NCBI GenBank assembly: GCA_016800925.1
Contig: JABCPU010000042.1
Span: forward strand, 124,001-188,000
Direction: 5' to 3'
DNA: 64,000 nt
From: Suillus spraguei
Lineage: Eukaryota; Basidiomycota; Agaricomycetes; Boletales; Suillaceae
Positions within the stretch are counted from its first letter, which is position 1; each line of letters begins with the position of its first letter. Positions 19,885-32,337 of the stretch are shown here, piece after piece. The notes beneath the pieces were generated by a model. The model had not been told where the DNA came from and ran no database searches. It saw nothing but the letters and a program-made list of their open reading frames with translations. The translations under genes were made by a program, and so were the position numbers.

Positions 19885-21382
19885 CTAATGCCTGGCCAAA
19901 CACCTAGCAACGGACAGTTGTTCGACTCTCTGGGGCCGATAGGTAGACACATGCTTGCATCTGAAAATCTTGCTGTATTACAGGATGATTAGAACAGCAT
20001 TAGATAGTTACACAATGACTCACCAGTTCCACCAAAGTAATAGGTCTTCTACCTCCCTAGCTATATCTGATGTCACAGCGAGCTCGAGGAAGTCAACAAT
20101 GTTATCATAGAACTCTTGATGGTCGAACTCGTCATCTACAATATGCCACGATCCTGTGCTAGACAAAGCAAACCTAAGCTGAGTGGCCCGTATTAGCAGT
20201 GCATTGAGGAAGAGTGATCAATCTGTCATACTTACCTGAACTGCTGCATATGCAATTGACTGTGCTTGAACAGATTGCATGTTCAGCAACCTAGCAACGT
20301 CACAATGAGTGCGGCGCTCGCCATCAGTCCTTCACTGCTTTGGACAACCCTGGAAGGGAAGCACTTCTGGGTTGAGCTGCTCTTGGTCGTCCATCTCCAT
20401 GGAAGTAGGAGAAGTGAAAATGTATTTGAATGTCTACGAGTGATTTCAGTAGATGGTTGCTTACACTCACAGAACATACCTTTACAAGTAATTTCCCTTT
20501 GAATAGACCATCTACAGATTTCAGTGGGTCATATTTTTTGTCTTGATATAAAAAGCAGGCCAAGAGTGAGCCGTAACATGATAATCAGGGTGATAATCCC
20601 TGATGCCCTGTTGGACACTACCACATCATTCAGCAAAGACCTCATGAAGAAGATAAAACTTACACTGGGTCATTCCAGTCATAATTGACGGGGAATAGGA
20701 GCCGTCCGGTTGTGTCATTGTTGAATCCAAGACCTAATTTGTTCTGCCCATGAATGACAGTGCTCGGAGGTGGGGTTTGTTGCATCAACCATGAGGCAAC
20801 AGTGACTTTGAGCTGTGTTGTATCATCAGCCCTTGCTCCGTCAGCACCTTTATTTGACTACAAAGAGTGCCAATGAGCCTTGTCGCCAAAGGGTCTGCAA
20901 GTCCTACCTTGCTGTATACATAAGAGAGTTCATCATTCTCGACTACTGAGTGTACAAGCTTATGAATAGATGGACACCAATTGGCTAGTTTCTTGTATGA
21001 TCTGTACCTCCTGTTGTTCCTAGTAATCATAATTAGTACAAGCAATGGCAAATGAAAAAGGACCTACTCAAGGTCGTTCAAGCTAGTGTCATCATCTAAG
21101 TCAGTGTCTAGCATCATATGTCTGTAAAACTCTGCAATGAGATCTTTGACACGTTCGGTAAGGCATACGAGTCTGCGAATCGCTCAACCCTCAAGTTGAA
21201 GCCATTCACTATCAAATCAATGGCTCAGATGGTGACCCAGTGCTAGATGAACATGTGTACCTTTTCTCTTCCACTGGCTGTTTGCAGAGTTCTGCATTTT
21301 GTGCCTCAAAAATAGCTAGCCGCCTCTTCAAGGATGCTACTTGACAAGGTGGGCTGTCAGCTCGAGAACTAGTTTGTGACAT
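19885..21382 (-). CDS. DUF6532-like protein, multi-exon, with an apparent frameshift
   Basis: Minus-strand exons join with GT-AG introns: 21,382-21,261 (MSQTSSRADS start), 21,172-21,068, 21,019-20,908, 20,857-20,666, 20,607-20,480, then an exon near 20,280-20,235 (QSVQAQSIAYAAVQ), ~20,180-20,030 and a final exon ending at 19,885. The conserved landmarks RRYRSYKKLANWCPS, TTGRLLFPVNYDWNDP, GIRDYHPDYHVTAHSWPAF, GLFKGKLLVK, RFALSSTGSWHIVDDEF and LLLWWN follow the order I associate with DUF6532, a domain of unknown function expanded in agaricomycetes. In exon 5, HSWPAF and LYQDKKYDP are in different frames, with a T5 run (20,550-20,554) where six T would keep the frame. This is either a real mutation or a sequence error. 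The exact intron ends near 20,300 and 20,030 are uncertain. Confidence 0.68.
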
Positions 21383-23475
21383 AGAAAAAGGATAAACTTT
21401 GAGGGCGCAAGAAGTAGATGCAGGAGGTAGGTGGGAGAGGTGTGGAAGTAGGGGGAGGTGCGCTGTCTGAACTATAGGAGATCAGCAATGTTTTGATCCG
21501 GTATGTTTCAAATAATGTACACAATTTATGTCTTGAAAATTCATGTCCTGGGGCTCCATGCTGTTCAGTTTGGAACGAGCTAATGGTCATTAAAAGATTG
21601 CGGTCATTAATAAGAATGAAGGATGGTGAAATCTAAAAAAATATGTACCAGATTCGTGACTGACTTGACATCATATCCTGCAGAGCCGATCAGAACAGTC
21701 AACAATAATCCTTGAATGAAAATCAATTAACAAGCAGATGGACATCTGAAAGGGTTCTTTACAGTGTCAATGGAAACAAGTTGTAGCCAACGACAAAAAA
21801 ATACCAATGAGATACACAAGCACACCAACAATTTTGAGTTGAGGAGGAGAGTCATCTGTAAAATGGATGGAGGGTCATTTGCAAACTGCAGAACAGAGGA
21901 AGGTCAGCACGAGCACAAGTCAGATTATAATTACTCCCTACTGGCTATAATAGTAAGAGTCTACACACAATTGAATGAGATATGCCAAAGGAGAGTAGTA
22001 CTAGTAGAAGAAACTTGAACACGCACCAAAGAAAGTCTCGCCCCCTTTCTGGTGTTACATTTTACAGTGGCAGCCAGTGGTGAAGATAACAGAGTCGAGA
22101 CATCATCTATTGATTCAAACACAATGGATGCTGAGAGTAATAGTCAGAGTTGCGATTTGTTTTGGAGTGATAACAAATCCAGGCCTGGTCATACTATCAA
22201 TTTCGAGTGCCTAAGATGCCATCTTTTATGGACACGCCCTGGCCTAACGCACTTGAACGTCAGGAGTGAGAAGTAGCTATTGGAGATGCAATGTGAGTAG
22301 GAGTGAGAGATTGCGATTGCAGCACAGGAGCTGCAGATGAATTGCTCTGCAGCGGACCCTTTGCCAAGCTAGCTGCAAAGGGAGCAGCGTCAAAGTCTTT
22401 CCAAATGTAGTGGAAACTTTGCTGATTCTCCTGTAACACAATGAACACATGCAAAAGACGCGCAGAAAGTATTCATGAGCAACAATGAGTACACAATGAA
22501 CTGAACTCACGAATTTTTGATGTGACAGATATTTTAGTAAACAGTCTATAATTTGTCGCATGCACTGTGGTCGTCAAGTATGACATGCCAGTAGGCGAAA
22601 TCAAAAGATAAATTGATTGAATCTTAGTCCTGTCTATAAAAAAACAAAAGTGAAGCCATGGTTTGTACAACCCGTGTTTTGTGCCAAGTTCATAAGCAAA
22701 CATCATGCGCCAAGGATGGAAGGGCCATTGTCAGAGTTTAGTTCAAGCTATGTGGGCTATGAATGAAAGGCATCACCATCAAACATGGGATCAACACGCA
22801 CCAGCAAAATTATGCCATCCAATTTCCCCACTGTTATACCGTCCAACCCAATGTCTTGGATGCTTCAGCAGTACCTGCAAGGATGTCCTGGACCTCGGAG
22901 ATGGAGTCAGCCTGTCTGTGAGCTGTGACTGGGACAAGGAGTACCATTGTGTGCATGCGGGATTGATATAGGCTTTTATGATAGACTGGTAGAGGGCGTG
23001 AGTCTCATGTACCATGCATACGTCCTGCTTTGTATACTAGTCTATGGCAATCAACGTAAGTGACAACAAACAAAGGGATAAGACAAATCTTGCAGATGTG
23101 AATGTCAGTGGCAGAGAAGATATTATAGATATTTACATTAGGGAAATCACCACATTTGTGAATCAATGCAAAGAACCATGAGTACTAAATGAAATAAACA
23201 GATTGTTTTGTCCAGAGGAAAAGGATGGAACATACAATATCAGTGTTTCCATTCTGCATGGTAGACTCGAGAATGCAGCTGGATGACAGCTGAGAGTGCT
23301 CGTGATCTGCTATTGGGCATGTGAAGTACATATCCCAGAATGGCAACCTCACAGTCTGCTCTTATTGATCTGTCAAAGCCCACTGAGAGCAGCTCTACTA
23401 AGTAGATTCAGATGAGTGTCTGTCGCCTCCTGCACACAACTATTACATAACATTTTCTTCACAATTGGCTGTGCC
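21383..23475. other. Unidentified; scattered short ORFs
   Basis: No confident gene. Minus strand 22,454-22,260 (ENQQSFHYIWKDFDAAPFAA...) has coding-like composition but no recognised family, and may be part of a decayed gene upstream of the DUF6532-like locus. The rest shows nothing I can support. Confidence 0.3.
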
Positions 23476-24244
23476 TGTTAAGACTGTACTCAAGGGTAGA
23501 AAGATCTGAAGGGCTTTGGCCTCAGTTCGTACACTGTGCCCCTTTCTCAAGTAATGCCCCTTATTTCAGGGAGGAGTTATTCGTCCGAAGACCCGGAAGG
23601 AGTTGCGTAACGGATCCAGGTGTCCGAAGGTGTCGGATATGATACGTCCGAAGGTTATTCGGAACGTAAGGAGAGGACAGAGATTAAGGCTAGTTTCGGA
23701 ATGAGTTCCTAACTAGAAACTAACGGAGATGGACCATCCAAAGATAGAGTCGGAGATATAGACTATAGGAATCAATCCTAAGTCTCGGAAGGTGACTTAA
23801 AGCGGAAAGTGGTTTAAGTCCAGAAGAGGCAGAATGAGTAGAATCTAAGATGATATTCGAACTAAGGTTCTACGGAGATCTACAAGTGGTTTATATACTG
23901 TAAGTATCTAAGACGGATAATCAGCAAGTCCGGGACCGAGGGCTATGTACGAAGTGTAACGGAAGTCTATTAGTTAATGCACAGCGGATCAGTAAGCATG
24001 AATCGGAAATGAACACAGGAAACGGATCAGTAACACAGGACGGAAATATAAACAGCCGGAGTACCGGTAGTAGGAGAAATGACAAAAGGAGATAGACGCA
24101 GATGTACACAAGGGAGTTAAGGTGCGAGAAGTGAGTACATTCGGATGGGTGGTCCGGACAGGATCTGTGGACCGGACGGATATGGAAACGATCGGATCTG
24201 GACGGATATGGTTGGATCTGAGATTAGAAGTATGGTATATGACA
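23476..24244 (+). mobile_element. Solo LTR family C
   Basis: TGTTAAGACTG to TATATGACA, 769 bp, perfect 5-bp TSD GTGCC (23,471-23,475 and 24,245-24,249). Internal block GGGCTTTGGCCTCAG is shared with all family C copies. Confidence 0.93.
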
Positions 24245-24298
24245 GTGCCAATTCCTCTATTTCAGTGTACTTGGTCCCATATTCCACTGAGGGCTAAC

Positions 24299-24499
24299 TT
24301 ACAGTCTAGTCATTAGTATGACAGAAACTAGATAGACAACCATTTCTTTGAGATGAAGTGAAATGCTTGCATTATCTATCACAATAATGGAGTTTTTATG
24401 AGGAAAAGGATTCATATTATTGAGCAAACTATCTATGAACTCATTGAAGGTTGCCATGAATCTGAACAATGCAGGTCCTGCCTGCAGATCATTGAGCAA
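24299..24499 (-). pseudogene. DDE-superfamily (IS630/Tc1-like) transposase scrap
   Basis: The minus strand reads NEFIDSLLNNMNPFP...SIIVIDNASI. The NPFP-x-SVIV-DN-x-x-H-like motif is typical of the second catalytic Asp region of DDE_3-type transposases in basidiomycetes. Only ~65 residues remain and no terminal repeats are visible. The family C LTR at 23,476-24,244 lies just downstream of it. Confidence 0.5.
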
Positions 24500-25117
24500 T
24501 TGGCTGATGGTGGGTCCTGAAGTTCAAGGAAGACTTGAAGGGTGGACCTGTGTTCCGCAGAATGCTATCTAGTGAGAAAGCAAGCAAAATTGAATATCTG
24601 AATATAAGACTGATCACCGGTGACCTCGTGGACTCAGTACTAGTATACTAGTATGGAATGCCAACCCTATTGTAGATCCGAGTGTACTGTGGCCACATGA
24701 ACATTGAACAGGGTCAGGTTGAGCTAAAAAAAATTACTATACAGAATCCAGATCGCTAACATTACAGCAAGCATGGAAATGACACTTGACACCATTGCTG
24801 CTCAAATGTCTGAAATAGTCAACAAAAAATAGGTGTTCCTTCTGGATTTCGATCAAGAGTATCTCATGAATACTTGCATCCTTGATTATATGCAGTGTCT
24901 ACAGTCTACATGGGTATATACAAATGCTACATAATGTACATAGTAAGTCACAATAATGGTCAATGGTCAACAAAGTAAACATATACTACTTCGAGATGTA
25001 TTACTGACTCCAAGTAGCGCTCAGCCTGACTTTCTCCGATGGATATGCTTAGTAGTGGGAGGACCAGGCGAAGATAACAGCTTTGACATATGAGGATAGG
25101 GAGAGATACCTCCCTTG
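24500..25117. other. No gene seen
   Basis: Possible decayed upstream part of the DDE transposase scrap; no frame can be followed. Confidence 0.35.
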
Positions 25118-26852
25118 TGTTAAGATCATACTCAAAGGATGAAAGATCCGAAGGGCTTTGGCCTCAGTTTGTGCACTGTGCCCCTTTCCCGAGTAATGCC
25201 CCTTATTTCAGAGGGTAGGTATACGTCCAAAGATCCGGAAGGAGTTGTGTGATGGATCTGGATGTCCAAAGGTATCGGATATGATATGTCCGAAGGTTAT
25301 TCAGAGTGTAGAGATGGAACGAGGATTAAAGCTAGCTTAGGAACAAGTTCCAAACTAGAAACTAACAGAGGTAGACTATCTGAAGATAGAGTCGGAGATA
25401 TAGACCAAAGGAATCAATCCAAGTCTTAGAAGATGACTTGGAGTGGAAAGTAACTCAAGTCTGGAGGAAACAGAATGAGTAGAATCTAAGATGATGTTCA
25501 AACTAAGGTTCTATGGAGATCTACAAGTGATTTATATACTGTAAGTAACTAGCACGGATAATCAAGGAGTCCAGAACCGAGGGCTATGTACAAAGTATAA
25601 CGGAAGTCTATTAGTTAATGCACAGCAGATCAGTAAGCACAAGTCGGAAATAAAACACAGGTAACAGATCAATAAGCAGGACAGAAATATACACAGCCAG
25701 AATACCGGAAACAGGAGGGATGCTGAAAGGAGATAGATGCAGATATACACAGGGGAGTTAGAGTGCGAGAATTGGGCACTTTTGGATGGGTGATCCAGAC
25801 AGGATCTGTGGACCGGTGTAAAGATACAACCTAGCTTGGGCTGTAGATAAACCACTGCCTAAACTAGTATGTTAGTCTTGTGCTCCGTCTAGTCTGCTTC
25901 ACTTGTAAGAACAAGAGCGTTCGACCCTAAAGGGGGATGCCTATTCAGTATGGTTAAGTTCGAGTCTGACTTATTTGTGAAACAAGCGTCGAGGTCAGCG
26001 GTAAGTTGCCACGGTCAGCGGTAAGTTGCCACGGTCAGCGATGATACTGCCGGAACTAGTGTCGTGAGTAGCGGTGCTACTGTCGTCAAGATACAATCAG
26101 TAACAGTAGCATTGAGCGAGCGATGTCGAGTGGTGGTCTCAGCGGTAGCGGTAAGGTTGCAAGTGATGCAATGAAACAGTAAAGAAGTCCGCGGTACTTT
26201 TAGCGGTAAAGTAGCGGAGCGTGAGAAGTTCAGTCAAAGTAACAATCAAAAGTCCAGCAGTAACAGAGAACGAGCATGATGTATTAACGAGCAATAAGGA
26301 AACTTTAAAGACTATGTCCACTACTGGGTAGATCCAGAGCTAGACAATAATCCTGACCTATAGTACGTGCAATGGGGTAAAATCAGGTACTGTATCATGT
26401 GGGGTATGCGGTACTTATATCCTAAATCGTATGTACTCGGAATACTCTAGGCGAGATCAGTAGCGCTGGAGTGTTGTAACCGCCATAAGTAAACATAGTG
26501 CGAGGCGCTGCGGCATGAGGCAACATGTAATAACACTTGCCATAGAATCAGTGATAACTAACAGAAAACAAACTACGCACCAAATGGAGCTATGCGAACG
26601 CAGCAAGGACATGGAAGGACATTGGTTCGTGGAACATGGTGCGGCAGTCGGTACGGTGTGCGGTAAGCATGGGATGCCGCCGGTACTGCTAAAGGGGTAA
26701 GACAGCCATGGATGAGTGGTAACTCCTGTAGATGTGAGACGAGTGTCAAAATATGGGGTTTTAAGCCCAGTGCCAATATGTTCGTTACACTGGATGGAAG
26801 TAGGGTCAATCAGATCTGATCAGATCTGAGATCGGAAATATGGTATATGACA
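25118..26852 (+). mobile_element. Solo LTR family C carrying a nested family A LTR
   Basis: TGTTAAGATCA at 25,118 and TATATGACA at 26,852, flanked by the perfect TSD CCTTG (25,113-25,117 and 26,853-26,857). The family C sequence is interrupted at 25,817-26,789; without it the LTR is ~758 bp, as expected for the family. Confidence 0.93.
25817..26789 (+). mobile_element. Solo LTR family A nested in family C
   Basis: TGTAAAGATACAACC to TTCGTTACA, 973 bp. Flanks CCGG (25,813-25,816) and CTGG (26,790-26,793), a 4-bp TSD with one CpG transition. It sits at the same position of the family C LTR as the copy at 907-2302 and shares variants with that copy. Contains a 20-bp tandem duplication at about 25,997-26,036 (GTCAGCGGTAAGTTGCCACG twice). 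Confidence 0.9.
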
Positions 26853-27725
26853 CCTTGTCAGAGTTGGAGTCAGAGTCAAAATTGACATCTTCAAGCTTCT
26901 GCTTGTGAGTAACTTGTGCTCTTAAAGCCCCACCACCTACTACTTGATCAGCTTCATGTTTTTAATGGTGTCATGTAAGTGCCACAAAGTAACACAGATA
27001 CTGAAAACACTTACTTTCCTTTCACTGTCCTTCTTTTCATTCTGCACAGCGGCTGAGCTCTGTCCAGACAGAGGCTGGACCATTGATGATGCAGGGTGGA
27101 CAAAAGGGTCTGCTGCATATGATAATGGAGCGGGTTCCCAGAATACCTCAACATCATCTCCGGTCCCAGATATAGAAAACTCGGATATTCAATTAAAATA
27201 AATGTGAGCCATCATGTCATGGATCCAAGATGGCAGAGTGTTGGATACATGAGGATGTGTATTCTGAGACTCGGACATGGCAAGTTACTGGTACAAGTGG
27301 GGAAAATGTCTGGCGACATAGTAGAATTGGGCAGTGGGTGCATGTCATATTCAATGGAAACATAGTGTTTGTTGCATACGTCATCCTCATCATTGTGTGG
27401 GGAATGACCCTGGTGCGCTAATATAGGTCTAAAATGGCTTAGTACTAGCTAGTAGCAAAAACCTGAGTTAAAGTTCTCGAACTGAGCTTGAATTTACCAT
27501 CCTGACAGCTTCAACAATCATGGGTTTGGTGTAAAATCAGCAGGTCGAAAACCTTCAAAAAAAACCTTAGCAAAATACACTCTAGTACATGTTTGACTTT
27601 CCCGGAACTTAACTTGATTGTTTTGAAACTTTGTGCTAGTGCTAGTGACTTGAAGTTCGAGCCTTTGAGGACGTGACCATCTTGAGTGTCCGCACATGGT
27701 GACTGAATCACTCCAGATTGTTTGC
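26853..27725. other. No gene identified
   Basis: Short ORFs on both strands (for example 26,944-27,201 plus) have no recognisable family. 26,900-27,440 is less AT-rich than the surroundings and may hold decayed exons. Confidence 0.3.
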
Positions 27726-28199
27726 TGTTACAGTCGTACATGCCCCTATTCATTTTCCCTTTGTCTTCTTACTTGTATATCATGTTACATGACTCCGACT
27801 CATATGCTCAACGCATCTGTACTATAGTTGCCTTCCTGATTTGGATACACACTTACATTCTTACGTCTTTCTTGGTCCGTGTGCACATATTGGTCTATTT
27901 AAGCACGTTGTACTTGTAGTAGATACTTTACTTTAATCTTACTGGGTTTTACCTGGAACTTCCTTCGCTTAGGTCTCCAACCTAAGTCATCTTGAATTGT
28001 CTCTAAGTCTAAGCACTCCTTAGTCTTAGTCTCTATTCTCGTAGAACCTCTTAGACTTGTCTTTGAGGCCGAACCCTTGATTGTACTCGGAACGCGTTCC
28101 TTGTACTTTCACCTTGTCCTCTTTTGGACATTGTAGAACTTCCCAGCAGACCGTCTGTGTCTTTTCACTGTCGCTGGTGACGCCACCCCAGTTGTAACA
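27726..28199 (-). mobile_element. Solo LTR of the G1 Gypsy family, inverted
   Basis: TGTTACAGTCGTACATG to CAGTTGTAACA, 474 bp, opposite in orientation to the full-length element. Flanks TTTGC (27,721-27,725) and TTCGC (28,200-28,204), a 5-bp TSD with one CpG transition. Confidence 0.92.
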
Positions 28200-28399
28200 T
28201 TCGCCATATTTCTGGTTATGTTACGGTGTACATCGCACGTAGTACTTTCAATGGCCTGGGCACTTCGTTAGTCTGCTAGTACATGATCGCGCGTCAAATA
28301 CTCTTCATCAAGCTTGAATATACATAGTGGCATAGGTCTACAACTCAAGGTATCATAAATAGTAATTTTATGTAGCACCACTCTCCAGAACATGATGAA

Positions 28400-31220
28400 T
28401 CTTGGACAGTACATCTGTTTGCCTGTCAATGGCAGCTTCGAGATGTTTCACGGCATCAACTAGTAAAGTTTCGCGGGTCATGCTTTCATTAAATTCAAAG
28501 GCCTTTTCCAACTTCCTATGCTTTGGCATCTCAAGTGCTGGCACCGATTCAGCGCATTGGACATTGGTCAGATTTCGCCCAAACTTGCTGTGGCGGTGTG
28601 GTGTCTAAATTCAATAGTCATTAACAACCGATGTGAAAGTGATGAAATGATGAGTCTGGCTTACCGTCACAGTTGTATCTTCTATATAGCCTAATTCAAA
28701 GGTTGACTTGGACTCCAAGTCAGACTTCTTACGCTTTGGGGGCCGAACTCGCTTGCTATGACCTCCAATCTGTGTGTTCTGACTATCAACATCCTGAAAC
28801 AACGATCATCAGGATCGAGTGTAGATAAAAGATCTCGAGATAGCCACTGTACCTGTTCAAGTATCCCAGGCTGGTATTGTTCAGATACATCTGAGTCCGC
28901 AAGTGCATCTGCAAGTGCAAGTCCAGGATTAACTTTTGTGTGAATGTAGCACCCGCAAGAGTATACAGGGGCGCCTTGGCCATGTGCTTGTCCACCAAGG
29001 CACGGCTCAAAATCATGGCTATGTGGAGTGTCGGGTGTGTAGCTTCCAAGTCTGCTTAGACATATAGATATCGCAGTGTCGTCTTCACATGCCTCCATGG
29101 GTTCAGCATTTATGAGAGCTTCAGCCTCATCATTAAAGTCAGATGGGTGCCATAAGTCCAGGTTACTGGCATACATGGCGAAATATGGTTCTCTAGGCTC
29201 TCGTGACAGAGAGGTGAATATTTAAATCTTGATGTGCATTTTGTGATGTTCTAATGTCAAAAAAATATTCTTGAGCTCCTTCCGATTATTGCCACATACA
29301 GCTGGGCCCTCCAGTAACTTTCCCAATGCACAGGTATCATAAAAAGGTATAAAGTTTGTTGTATGGTTTGCGAAGTTCGGAGTTGGCACTCAAGTTAAAA
29401 TTATGTAGGTCTCCTTGTCACTATCATGTGCTGTAATTGTGTGGGATTTCCCATCCAGGGAACAAGTATGGGGCCAGCCAAATATACTCGATTATAACGG
29501 CAGAAATTCATACACTAACGGCAAACTGAGTACAGGTACAATCATCAATCAATATGAAAAAATGCCATACACTGGCAGTTACATGACCGTCTTTGAGCAA
29601 GCTGCGCAATAATACTGTGGAAAGTGATTAATGTACAGATAGCCAATGATCACAGTAAATACATACTAGTACAATTTAAGATCAAGCACACCAATTATTT
29701 CCCTTGTGGTGTTGTTCAGTGCAGGGCCCATCATTGAGGTGGCGACGTTTGAAGGGGCTCCTTGGCATGGGCACAGGGGGTGATAGTACAATGAGTTCTC
29801 GTAAAACAGCTTCAAAGATGTCATGCTTTGATTTCTTCGTGTGGTGATGGTAAGATGCCATATGGACCTCAACAAGTGTACCCTTAAGTTTCGCTTCATA
29901 CTGGAGTGGTGGGATGAGAATGTGGTTCTGGTCATATGCAAGTAAGGGGCAAATATTATGCTTGAATGCAACATCCTGCAGATGGCCTTTATGTCGGTCG
30001 GCAAAAGTCAGGATGTCAAATTTGGAGCTCAGGCCTGAGCTGCATGGGCGGGCCAAAGTGGATACTTAAGTCTATACAACAGTGAAATATTGTTCCTGAC
30101 TCACTAACAGTGGTTAAAATGTTACCATCTTCGTCACTAGTACCGCCTTGAGCTTTGTCATTGGCCTATGTATGGTATTATTCAGTATCATTAAAGAGGA
30201 TTGACAAATCACCAAAACTAACTTCAAAGAGATGGTGAGTCAGCTTAATTGATCTGCGGCCGATAGCATCATGGATAGCGCTAACGGTCTCATAATGTCT
30301 TTCCTTTGGAACTAAGCTCTCGAAGGCACTGAGATTGCTGAGGACAGTGGGGAAATCTTCTGATGAGAACTTGAAGGCCTTGCTACAACCTGCAATGAGT
30401 CGACAACTCAATTTCCAGTCTGCTAAGTGGCCATGGAAGACATTTGCAGGATTGTAGTCACCATCCAGTGTGAAAAAAAATCATTACAACTAATCTGGAA
30501 TACCTCACAGATGATGAACTCTTCATCATACTCTAGACCCTTGGTGATGAGAATATTACCATCCCTTCCACCTGCAAAATACTCGGCATGGTGAGCAAGC
30601 CTGGGTGTTCCAGCATAAAACCCTCCAGAAGATGTTTTCAGCTTATTGAGCACTGAGGCAGGAGTTTTGGAAGAACTTAAAGTACTGGGGTATAATTTGG
30701 GTGCTGGCAATGTAGTAGTATGTGGCATGTTCATTTGTTGGGTCGTGTGAAGTAAACCTGCGAAATGGCTTGCGAGCATGGTCTAATAGATTGTTATTAG
30801 GAGAATAACATGATCCGTGCATGCGTCACATGTTAGTACGAATGGCAGGACTGACGCCATCAAAGAGGACCTGATACACTAAAGTTTCAAGGTGTATGAT
30901 GTACATGTGAGGGAGCATTACACAATAGGTCAATGATACATATAGTTGGCCAGCATCGATATCTGAGTCACCGGCACATTGAATGATCTGAGTGGTTATG
31001 GCATAGTACATCCTGATGACTCCAAGAGAAAGAAGATATTCCTGACCCTAATGAATTTGAATTTGATGCCAATAAAAAAATTAAAGTGTCAGGGTCAGAA
31101 GGTTCGGGCTGTTCTTCAGGCTCAAATGGAACGTACAATTGATACCAAAACATCAGTTCCTAGAAGGTATTGGTATTGTCTATTACAGGGCAAGGCCCAC
31201 ATAGGACAACTTGAATAAAC
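28400..31220 (-). other. Cluster of exon-like ORFs, unidentified gene or gene relic
   Basis: Consecutive minus-strand ORFs have protein-like composition: ~30,968-31,153 (PFEPEEQPEPSDPDTL), 30,826-31,011, 30,423-30,779 (YFAGGRDGNILITKGLEYDE), 30,178-30,411 (FPTVLSNLSAFESLVPKERH), 29,682-30,056 (HLQDVAFKHNICPLLAYDQN) and 28,691-29,176 (NLDLWHPSDFNDEAEALINA). They are separated by ~50-70-bp AT-rich stretches that could be introns. They may be exons of one or two genes. I do not recognise the family, and I could not join all frames, so intactness is open. Confidence 0.4.
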
Positions 31221-32337
31221 ACTGATTCAACAAAAATTATCAAAGGGTCAGAGTCAGAAGGTTCATGACTTACATTAGAGCTGCTATAAAACTAGAATAA
31301 CAGAGGGTTCGGCACCAGTGGGCAGTGGAAATAACTTTAGCTAAAACACCATTCCAATTGGGAGGTCAGGTGCTCCATCAACGGATCAGGTATGGTTGAT
31401 GTTTCATACCATATCACGAAACTTCATGCCAAAAGTGTAGTTCAATACACAATATATGTTCCGACAAAGATCAAACAGGCGGTATGGAACAGTGCCATCA
31501 GAATCTATTGCAGTAGTACTAGTTAAAAGCGGAGCACTCGAGGATCAAATGGACATACCTATTCCTATTCTGGTCCAGAGCACATACCTGTTGTGCCTTT
31601 GGCACAGGAAGCCAAAAAGGAGTGCCTTGCAGCTGACTTAATTTTGGCAGAGGATTTCTGAAATTGGGATGTAGCTGAGCCAAGCAGCCAAATTGAGTCA
31701 ACTGCGAGACACTCCTTTTTGGCTCCCTGACCTCAGGCTGCATGCTAACATTCAGACGACCCGTGTGAAATCATGCAAGTTTCCAACTAACTGAAAAAAT
31801 GTGGCTTTAGCAAAATAAGTGAAAACCACGCAAGCAAGTGACAACTTTCACACCCATTCTCCCATACTTTATAGATACAGTAATTCACCTTCATCATTCA
31901 GCCATGCTTCCATAACTACTCCATTTAGTATTAGTTGTGGTCTTCTTGTTGGCCTATCCTCAGCATTTGTTTATCCTCTCGCTGAGGTATGTTAAAGTCT
32001 TGTATCTCATGTACACTCATTACTTACTAGAGCCATAGTCTGCCTTGCTCTAGGTACACAATATAGTGTTTGTTTATCCTCTTGCTGAGTCTGACTTGCT
32101 CTAGTAGCACATTAACTCAGATTAAGAATAGATTTGCGATAGAGCACACTTGACATCTGACTCATTGTAAATACTCCAATCTTGTCATTTATGTTGCACC
32201 TGGATCTTCTAACAGAACCAACCAAGGGAAAGTTTGATCATATCAATGAACTTCAGGGTGCCAACTCTTACCTGAGCTGAAGAAGGGTCAGGCTTGCATT
32301 AGCATGTGAAGGGATTTGGAACCACTGCAGTAGTGGT
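31221..32337. other. No gene seen; presumed leader side of the Copia element
   Basis: No supported ORF. 31,605-31,740 contains a short inverted repeat (AGGAGTGCCTTGCAGCTGA / GTCAACTGCGAGACACTCCTT-like). The 5' LTR of the Copia element should lie here or further left, but I could not define it. A direct repeat TTTGTTTATCCTC occurs at ~31,967 and ~32,070. Confidence 0.3.
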
